The notes under the pieces are model-generated. The model had not been told where the DNA came from. It searched no databases and saw only the letters and a list, made by a program, of their open reading frames with translations. This document shows, piece by piece, positions 15,956-20,427 of a DNA stretch of 20,427 nucleotides. The stretch lies in assembly GCA_934446565.1 (NCBI GenBank), contig CAKSEO010000042.1, forward strand, positions 1-20,427, read 5' to 3'. The stretch is from an uncultured Oscillospiraceae bacterium. GTDB taxonomy: Bacteria; Bacillota; Clostridia; Oscillospirales; Ruminococcaceae. How positions within the stretch are numbered: the stretch's first letter is position 1; each line of letters opens with the position of its first letter. Both the position numbers and the translations under genes were made by a program.

Positions 15956-16480
15956 TTATCCGGCATTGTCAGTACGCTTAAAGCTTTTCAGTGAATCCAC
16001 AAGCGCGTCCTGATATTCCGCTAACACGCCGTTGTCCGGAAGATAGGAAACCACGACCCACGATTTATCATCCAGCATGTAATAGCAGTGAACTGACTCC
16101 TGCCTGCTGAATCTAAAAATATACGAATCAAGTCCGTCTATCTCAAGTTCTTCGATCGACAAGCTGTCCGGCGAAGCCTCCGCCAGAATCTGACCGCTTT
16201 TAAGCACGGTATTTCCATCGCTGTTTTCGTTGTATTGTACGGTCATAGTCACGGGCTTTCCGTCCTCGCCGCTTACCGCAAGGCTGATGCTCTTGTCAAA
16301 AATAGCAAAACTAGTTTGGTTGAGATCCATGTTGTGTACCTTGTAACTAACAAAATCCGGAACATCAATGCTGAACGAGACATCATCGCAGGAAAACTGC
16401 TGAACCGAGGAACCCTGCCCGGAACATCCCGCCGCGAGCATTACCGCAGCCAGCGCAGGAATAAAGACCGCCTTTTTCAT
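15956..16480 (-). CDS. Small lipoprotein of unknown function
   Basis: The 174-residue product starts with a canonical lipoprotein signal (MKKAVFIPALAAVMLAAGC, lipidated Cys19). One compact domain follows (DVSFSIDVPDFVSYKVH, TSFAIFDKSISLAV, LDSYIFRFSRQESVHCYYML, WVVVSYLPDN, ALVDSLKSFKR). The order of strands with a C-terminal helix is typical of small Firmicutes lipoproteins that look like PsbP/Mog1-type domains, but I cannot name a family. The ATG at 16480 was preferred over the ATG six codons upstream because it gives the usual MKK signal start, with AAAGG about 10 nt before it. It is 25 nt after the NUDIX gene and ahead of tyrS. Base composition is slightly more AT-rich than its neighbours. 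Confidence 0.75.
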   Translation of the reverse strand: MKKAVFIPALAAVMLAAGCSGQGSSVQQFSCDDVSFSIDVPDFVSYKVHNMDLNQTSFAIFDKSISLAVSGEDGKPVTMTVQYNENSDGNTVLKSGQILAEASPDSLSIEELEIDGLDSYIFRFSRQESVHCYYMLDDKSWVVVSYLPDNGVLAEYQDALVDSLKSFKRTDNAG

Positions 16481-16505
16481 ATTGACCCAACCTTTCATAC
16501 CATCT

Positions 16506-16991
16506 TCACAATGAGAGCGAATCTCTCATCAGATCCTTACCGACCGTTCCGTGGCTGAGCAGCTCCCGGGCTTCCTCCAGGGTGAACCACCCCGCCGTTT
16601 TGACCTCGTCGGAAAGCCGGAACTCCCCGTGCTCCACCGTGCAGAGGTACCCGATCATAAGGTTGTCGTGCTTCGGGTAGTAGTAACTGCCGACGTAGCG
16701 CATGCTCCGTACCTCAAGCCCGACCTCCTCGCGTATCTCACGGAGCGCGGTCTGCTCGGCGGTTTCGCGCTCCTTGATGAACCCCGCGACGCAGACGTAG
16801 TTCCTCGTGGCGTAGGTCTGGCGAATCAGCGCGTACTTCCCCGCGCCGTCGGTCAGCAGGCATATCACGCAGGGATAGGAAACGCTGAACCACGGACGTC
16901 CGCAGCTCTCGCAGAACGGGACCTCTCCTTCGTCGCCTATTTCTCTGCCGGTAAGTTTCCCGCCGCACTGCGGGCAGAAATTGAATTTCAT
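16506..16991 (-). CDS. Zinc-ribbon NUDIX hydrolase, NudC-like
   Basis: NUDIX enzymes hydrolyse nucleoside diphosphates linked to another group. The 161-residue product has an N-terminal zinc ribbon (Cys6, Cys9, Cys27, Cys30: CPQCG and CESCG), then a full NUDIX box at 70-92 (Gly70, Glu76, REIREEVGL at 84-92) that binds divalent metal. The ribbon-plus-NUDIX order and a YYYPKHDNLM segment just after the box resemble NudC-type NAD(H) pyrophosphatases. However, the NudC signature SQPWPFPxS is not conserved, so the true substrate may differ. GGGGGTGAT precedes the ATG. It sits 42 nt after the surface-protein gene in the cluster downstream of the T-box. Confidence 0.88.
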   Translation of the reverse strand: MKFNFCPQCGGKLTGREIGDEGEVPFCESCGRPWFSVSYPCVICLLTDGAGKYALIRQTYATRNYVCVAGFIKERETAEQTALREIREEVGLEVRSMRYVGSYYYPKHDNLMIGYLCTVEHGEFRLSDEVKTAGWFTLEEARELLSHGTVGKDLMRDSLSL

Positions 16992-17033
16992 GATATCACC
17001 CCCGAGTATTGTTCCCTGTCAGCCACCGGAAAT

Positions 17034-17822
17034 TCAGCGTCTCTTTCCAGTCAGGAACATTGCCCCGGCAGCAGCCGCAGCCAGTCCGGCGAATACCACC
17101 GCAGAGCCAGCGCCAGTGTCCGGAGAACCCTTAGCGTCGTCCAGAGAACCGATTTCAGCAGTATCGCCGCCGTCATATTCTGCGGTAACTGTGGGGTCTG
17201 CTTCTTCTGTGATATTTGCTGTTTCAGCGCTTTCTGCTGTAACTTCTGCGGTTTCTTCTGCCGATTGTCCGGCGGAAGCCGGGTCAAGTCTGGTGAATGT
17301 TCCGAACATGCTCAGCATATCATCGCGGTATTCTTCCATCTTGTCCTCTGGAACGGTAACGGTAACGTTTATCCATGTCCCGTCATCCCAGGGCATTTCT
17401 GCAATGTAGGAATTGTAGCCGTAAAAGCTCATTCCAACTACGTTCAGCGGCATTCCGTCGGCGTCCTCAATGGAATACTGGACTACATCGTCCATACCGT
17501 CCCATGCCGCCGCTTCGCCGTCGAAGCCAAGCTCGCTCTGGTGGAATGCGCAGGTAATGCTGCCGTTCTCCCACAACGCGCTGAAAAGCTGCCACTCAGT
17601 CGAACCGTCGCCGACCTCCCGGAAGCTTCCGTCGCCAGGTTCATAGCTGTCCGCAATGAACGCGGGCAGGTCTGCGGAAAACGCCGCCTGTTCGCCGTAA
17701 TATGTGAAGCTCTGCGCTTCAAAGGGATAGCTGCCGGGGCCCGCAGCACATGCCGCAATACTTAGCGCTGGAACCGATACTGCTGAAACGAGGGATAAAG
17801 CTGCAATGTGAATACGCTTCAT
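17034..17822 (-). CDS. Secreted surface protein with SPDTG sortase-type anchor
   Basis: The 262-residue product starts with a signal peptide (MKRIHIAALSLVSAVSVPALSIAACA). The mature part (about 30-175) is rich in aromatic and acidic residues, with FTYYGEQAAFSADLP, STEWQLFSALWENGSITCAFHQ and MSFYGYNSYIAEMPW. A Thr/Glu/Ala spacer follows at about 175-225. The C-terminus is a Gram-positive cell-wall sorting signal: SPDTG at 233-237, a hydrophobic stretch and GKRR. The start ATG at 17822 has GGAAGGAG 6 nt upstream; an in-frame TTG further up lies inside the T-box terminator. It is the first gene after the T-box, which is unexpected for a non-metabolic surface protein. No adhesin or enzyme family was recognised. 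Confidence 0.82.
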   Translation of the reverse strand: MKRIHIAALSLVSAVSVPALSIAACAAGPGSYPFEAQSFTYYGEQAAFSADLPAFIADSYEPGDGSFREVGDGSTEWQLFSALWENGSITCAFHQSELGFDGEAAAWDGMDDVVQYSIEDADGMPLNVVGMSFYGYNSYIAEMPWDDGTWINVTVTVPEDKMEEYRDDMLSMFGTFTRLDPASAGQSAEETAEVTAESAETANITEEADPTVTAEYDGGDTAEIGSLDDAKGSPDTGAGSAVVFAGLAAAAAGAMFLTGKRR

Positions 17823-17840
17823 ATTATTCTCCTTCCAAAA

Positions 17841-18072
17841 TAAAAACGCCCTCCTGAGCAAAAGCTCACAGAGGGCGAATCATCGCGGTACCACCTCAGT
17901 TCACGGGAAAATCCCGCCTTGTGGAAGCTGTAACGGGCTTACCCGTGCGGAACTACTTGCAAACGCTTTCGCACCGCCGCTCCGGGAGGTAATTCGCCGC
18001 ACGGAGCCCCTGCCACTTCGCACCACACAGCGGCTCTCTGAAAGGGGCTTCCGGGACTACTCGATTCCCATC
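17841..18072 (-). promoter_or_regulatory. T-box riboswitch, specifier probably UAC (Tyr)
   Basis: On the minus strand all T-box landmarks are in order: GATGGGA (18072-18066) and GAGTA (18062-18058) of Stem I; the AGAGAGCCG bulge (18039-18031); the distal loop GGTGCGAAGTGGC (18024-18012); and the specifier strand CGAATTACCTCCCGGAGC. After the conserved GAA, one nucleotide precedes TAC (17991-17989), so UAC (Tyr) is the best reading; UUA (Leu, 17992-17990) is the alternative. The antiterminator core AGGTGGTACCGCG is at 17896-17884. Its UGGU pairs with a tRNA ending ACCA, which fits tRNA-Tyr. A terminator (CGCCCTC/GAGGGCG plus TTTTTA) lies at 17877-17841. Uncharged tRNA should allow read-through into the surface-protein gene. 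No own promoter is evident. Confidence 0.93.
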
Positions 18073-18096
18073 AACGCTTTAAAATATTCATGTCAA

Positions 18097-19125
18097 TTAA
18101 AGCTGGTCGGCTATTTCAAGTACTAATTTCTCGCTCTTCTCCCAGCCAAGGCAGGGGTCAGTGATGGATTTGCCATAAACGCCGTCGCCGACCTTCTGAG
18201 CGCCGTCCTCGATGTAGCTCTCTATCATCAGACCCTTTACCATGCTGCGTATCTCGGAGGAGTGGCGCATGGAGTGGAGTATCTCATTGGCAATTCTTAT
18301 CTGCTCGAGGTACTTCTTGCCGCTGTTGGAATGATTGGTGTCAACTATGCACGCCATGTTCTTGAGCTGCTTCTCCTGGTACATGTCGTACAGCAGCTTC
18401 AGGTCCTCGTAGTGATAGTTCGGGATAGTCTGGTCGTGCTTGTTCTGCGCGCCGCGGAGGATAGCGTGGGCAAGCGGATTGCCGTCAGTGTTGACCTCCC
18501 AGCCGCGATAGATGAACGTATGGCTGCTCTGCGCCGCACGGATGGAATTCAGCATAATGGAAAGCGTGCCGCTGGTGGGATTCTTCATACCGCAGGGGCA
18601 CTCCATGCCGCTGGCGGTGAGACGATGCTCCTGGTCCTCAACGGAACGCGCGCCGACTGCGACATAGCTCAATATATCGGACAGGTAGCGGTAGTTCTCG
18701 GGATACAGCATCTCGTCAGCGCATACAAGACCGGTTTCCTCGATAGCGCGGGTGTGGAGCTTGCGGACGTGTATCAGTCCCTCCAGCATATCCTCGCCCT
18801 TTGTGGGGTCGGGCTGATGTATCATGCCCTTGTAGCCCTCGCCGGTAGTCCTCGGCTTGTTGGTGTATATTCTCGGGATAATTATGATCTTATCCTTGAC
18901 CTGTTCCTGAAGTCTGGAAAGACGGCAGGTGTAATCCATAACGGAATCCTCGTTATCAGCGGAGCACGGACCGATTATCAGCAGGAACTTGTCAGACTTG
19001 CCCGTGAACACGTCCGCGATCATGGCGTCGCGCCCGGTCTTTATCTCCTTTATCTTATCGCTTAGCGGGTAAAGCTCCTTTATTTCCTTGGGGACGGGGA
19101 GCTTCCTGCGGAAATTCATCGACAT
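18097..19125 (-). CDS. 3-deoxy-7-phosphoheptulonate (DAHP) synthase, class I
   Basis: This enzyme condenses phosphoenolpyruvate and erythrose-4-phosphate, the first step to chorismate and Phe, Tyr and Trp. The 342-residue product matches the AroF/G/H class: IIGPCSADN at 50-58, PRIYTNKPRTTGEGYKG at 84-100, GARSVEDQEHR at 158-168, MKNPTSG at 180-186 and VDTNHSNSGK near 270. The length and N-terminal extension fit the Tyr/Phe/Trp-sensitive E. coli-type enzymes, so allosteric feedback is likely, though which amino acid cannot be told. The start was taken as ATG at 19125 with AAAGGAG about 11 nt upstream; ATG two codons later is possible. It has a consensus promoter and no terminator before the T-box that begins about 25 nt after its stop. 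Confidence 0.95.
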   Translation of the reverse strand: MSMNFRRKLPVPKEIKELYPLSDKIKEIKTGRDAMIADVFTGKSDKFLLIIGPCSADNEDSVMDYTCRLSRLQEQVKDKIIIIPRIYTNKPRTTGEGYKGMIHQPDPTKGEDMLEGLIHVRKLHTRAIEETGLVCADEMLYPENYRYLSDILSYVAVGARSVEDQEHRLTASGMECPCGMKNPTSGTLSIMLNSIRAAQSSHTFIYRGWEVNTDGNPLAHAILRGAQNKHDQTIPNYHYEDLKLLYDMYQEKQLKNMACIVDTNHSNSGKKYLEQIRIANEILHSMRHSSEIRSMVKGLMIESYIEDGAQKVGDGVYGKSITDPCLGWEKSEKLVLEIADQL

Positions 19126-19164
19126 TTTATGTGTTTCTCCTTTTTTGAACAATATCCGAGAGTT

Positions 19165-19193
19165 ATTATATCACCATTATCCGCAATTGTCAA
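19165..19193 (-). promoter_or_regulatory. Consensus sigma-A promoter of the DAHP synthase gene
   Basis: On the minus strand, TTGACA (19193 to 19188), 17 nt and TATAAT (19170 to 19165) match the consensus perfectly. The start codon is about 40 nt downstream. Confidence 0.92.
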
Positions 19194-19225
19194 GTGTTTA
19201 TCCCCGTTTCACCGTACAAATGCAC

Positions 19226-19254
19226 TTGACAAATATGATACTTTGTGATATAGT
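19226..19254 (+). promoter_or_regulatory. Sigma-A promoter of the YjfB-like gene
   Basis: TTGACA (19226-19231), a 17-nt spacer and TATAGT (19249-19254). It is back-to-back with the DAHP synthase promoter, the two -35 boxes being 32 nt apart. Confidence 0.88.
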
Positions 19255-19294
19255 GTAGTTGCAGGTATGTTATCTGCGAAAGGAGGGCTGTTTC

Positions 19295-19480
19295 ATGGAG
19301 CTCGATATTGCTGCTCTGTCCATGAGCATGGCACAGGCCAACTTACAGCAGGGCGTTTCCATCGGGATGATGAAAAAAACGATGGAGTCCACCCAGCAGA
19401 CCATGGAGACTATCACTGATATGTTGGACAGCATGCCTTCCCCGGACGGAAAAGGCACTGTACTGAATGTCAGGGCATAA
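19295..19480 (+). CDS. YjfB-like small protein (putative motility family)
   Basis: The 61-residue product (ELDIAALSMSMAQANLQQGV, then SIGMMKKTMESTQQTMETI) matches the YjfB family in its DIAALSM(S/A)M opening and single amphipathic helix. The family is annotated as putative motility proteins from early context work, but the role is unproven and members occur in non-motile bacteria. The start ATG at 19295 has AAGGAGG 8 nt upstream; an earlier ATG at 19259 would read through that ribosome site. Two residues separate the start from the conserved DIAALS. It has its own strong promoter and terminator, and no flagellar gene is nearby. Confidence 0.85.
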   Translation: MELDIAALSMSMAQANLQQGVSIGMMKKTMESTQQTMETITDMLDSMPSPDGKGTVLNVRA

Positions 19481-19487
19481 CACCGGA

Positions 19488-19513
19488 GCCGCTCAGAAAT
19501 GAGCGGCATTTTA
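19488..19513 (+). terminator. Terminator after the YjfB-like gene
   Basis: GCCGCTCA (19488-19495) pairs with TGAGCGGC (19500-19507) around GAAA, followed by ATTTTAT. It lies 8 nt after the stop codon. The T-tract is interrupted, so some read-through into the PAP2 gene is possible. Confidence 0.8.
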
Positions 19514-19545
19514 TAACTTAATACAACCACACTAAGGAGTTAAAA

Positions 19546-20103
19546 ATGGAGCCGATAACACAGTTCGATATGAGCATTCTCCACGCGATACATGAGAACC
19601 TTTCCAGCGGATTTATGGATTATATCATGCCGGTTATAACATCATTCGGCGAGTACGGGATATTCTGGATAGCGGTTTCGCTCTCGCTTGTGCTCATAAA
19701 GAAGACCCGACGGTGCGGTATCGCATGCTGCGGAGCTATACTCACTTCGTTCATCGTGGGGAACATCCTGCTGAAGCACATCGTTGCAAGGGCGCGTCCC
19801 TGCTGGCTGGAACCTGATTATCTAACGATGCTTGTGGCAGTTCCGAAGGATTTCTCGTTTCCCTCGGGGCACTCGATGATATCGTTCACCGTGGCCACAG
19901 TGCTGTTCTGCTATAATAAGAAGCTTGGAATCCCTGCGCTGGTCCTTGCGGCGCTTATCGCATTCTCACGGCTGTATCTGTTCGTGCATTTTCCTACAGA
20001 CGTTCTGGTCGGAACTCTAATCGGGATCGGAATAGGGATAGCTTCATACATCGTCGTCAACAAAATTGCTGATATTATCAGGAATAAAAAAGTCAACAGC
20101 TAA
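19546..20103 (+). CDS. PAP2-family membrane phosphatase
   Basis: The 185-residue integral membrane protein has the three-part PAP2 signature on the outer face: K-x6-RP at 77-85 (Lys77, Arg84), PSGH at 106-109 with catalytic His109, and SR-x5-H-x3-D at 141-152 (Arg142, His148, Asp152). About five hydrophobic segments surround these motifs. Members remove phosphate from lipid phosphates such as undecaprenyl pyrophosphate or phosphatidic acid; this short form (about 180-200 residues) is typical of BcrC/UppP-like or general lipid phosphatases, and the substrate cannot be fixed from sequence. AAGGAG lies 6 nt before the ATG. No clear promoter is seen in the 40-nt gap; the gene may depend on read-through from the YjfB-like gene. 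Confidence 0.93.
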   Translation: MEPITQFDMSILHAIHENLSSGFMDYIMPVITSFGEYGIFWIAVSLSLVLIKKTRRCGIACCGAILTSFIVGNILLKHIVARARPCWLEPDYLTMLVAVPKDFSFPSGHSMISFTVATVLFCYNKKLGIPALVLAALIAFSRLYLFVHFPTDVLVGTLIGIGIGIASYIVVNKIADIIRNKKVNS

Positions 20104-20108
20104 TAATT

Positions 20109-20210
20109 AAGCGGAGCCCTGTAAAAGGCTCCGCTACAGCTTGTCGAAAAAATCGAATTTGCCCGCGAAGCGGGCTTTTGAAATCCGTTTTTTGCTCCGG
20201 GTTTCCCGGG
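20109..20210 (+). repeat. Hairpin-rich repeat, copy 1, after the PAP2 gene
   Basis: This starts 6 nt after the PAP2 stop. It contains a 9-bp hairpin (20110-20118 with 20127-20135, loop CTGTAAAA), then CAGCTTGTCGAAAAA, then a terminator hairpin GCCCGC-GAA-GCGGGC-TTTT (20161-20179). A 14-bp palindrome (20188-20201 with 20205-20218, one G/T wobble) overlaps its 3' edge. It matches copy 2 apart from one extra A before CAGCTTG. It probably ends PAP2 transcription. Confidence 0.9.
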
Positions 20211-20326
20211 GCAAAAAACACTTCTATCCGCACAAGTGTCTAGGCGACGACCTTGCGGTCTTACGCTGTGCGCGTGGGGCGGATGTTCGGCGGAAAAGTC
20301 ACTTTAGTGACTTTTTCGACGGTCTG
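20211..20326. other. Non-coding spacer between the two repeat copies
   Basis: No credible gene is present. It is full of short inverted repeats: ACACTT with AAGTGT near 20219-20239, ATCCGC (20227) with GCGGAT (20278), GACC-TTGC-GGTC near 20250, and a 9-bp hairpin AAAAGTCAC/GTGACTTTT (20294-20315) with T after it and A before it, like a bidirectional terminator. It could be part of a longer repeat unit that continues past the window. Confidence 0.6.
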
Positions 20327-20427
20327 AAGCGGAGCCCTGTAAAAGGCTCCGCTCAGCTTGTCGAAAAAATCGAATTTGCCCGCGAAGCGGGCTTTTGAAA
20401 TCCGTTTTTTGCTCCGGGTTTCCCGGG
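20327..20427 (+). repeat. Hairpin-rich repeat, copy 2 (cut by the window end)
   Basis: These 101 nt match 20109-20210 with a single-base indel; the offset is 218 nt. The upstream TTTTTCGAC (20312-20320) pairs with GTCGAAAAA (20360-20368) and encloses the 9-bp hairpin (20328-20336 with 20345-20353), giving a longer imperfect palindrome than in copy 1. The element reaches the last base, so its true end is not visible. Confidence 0.9.

Noticed and set aside
17823..17861. Upstream in-frame TTG start for the surface-protein gene
   Set aside because: It lies inside the T-box terminator hairpin and would destroy the otherwise normal signal peptide; the ATG at 17822 has a good GGAAGGAG site.
20141..20398. 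85-codon open frame across the repeat block
   Set aside because: It runs through hairpins and both repeat copies, has no ribosome site and shows no protein motif.
20109..20427. CRISPR array
   Set aside because: Only two copies of a ~101-nt unit with a ~116-nt structured spacer are seen; repeat length and spacing do not fit CRISPR, and no cas gene is nearby.

Overview
The window looks like a chromosomal segment of a gut or rumen Gram-positive anaerobe of the Oscillospiraceae/Ruminococcus type. This rests on AGGAGG ribosome sites, near-consensus sigma-A promoters, a T-box leader, many small lipoproteins (including a DUF4358-type one), a GH26 mannanase, a Gram-positive cell-wall sorting signal and the rimO-pgsA gene order. 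The organism assignment is an inference from gene content; no rRNA is present.

Layout: (i) 1-1000, a minus-strand DUF11-type beta-sandwich protein followed by a two-hairpin 3' element. (ii) 1000-3265, a plus-strand pair: a GH26 beta-mannanase without a signal peptide, with a possible operator dyad, then a Ser-rich DUF4358-type lipoprotein. (iii) 3267-13782, one long minus-strand cluster of ten tightly packed genes between one good promoter and one good terminator. In transcription order these are an 8-TM membrane protein, a lipoprotein with DxDxDG repeats, an OmpR-type response regulator, its histidine kinase, a DUF1385 (YqhQ-like) protein, prmC, recA, recX, rimO and pgsA. An uncharacterised envelope-sensing module is thus placed in front of DNA-repair, translation-modification and phospholipid genes. 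(iv) 13887-14606, a plus-strand lipoprotein with a consensus promoter and a bidirectional terminator. (v) 14626-19193, a second minus-strand cluster: class I DAHP synthase, a complete T-box riboswitch, a sortase-type surface protein, a zinc-ribbon NUDIX hydrolase, a small lipoprotein and tyrosyl-tRNA synthetase. (vi) 19226-20103, a plus-strand YjfB-like small protein and a PAP2 phosphatase. (vii) 20104-20427, a non-coding block with two copies of a ~101-nt hairpin-rich repeat spaced 218 nt apart.

The most unusual points are the intercistronic T-box (specifier best read as UAC, Tyr), which lies after DAHP synthase and directly ahead of a cell-surface protein, with tyrS three genes downstream; a T-box-like relic just before tyrS; the recA-containing operon led by a lipoprotein/two-component module; and a 3'-end element (hairpin, then an 18-nt motif, then a terminator) found after genes at both ends of the window. 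I found no CRISPR array, insertion sequence, phage gene, tRNA or rRNA.
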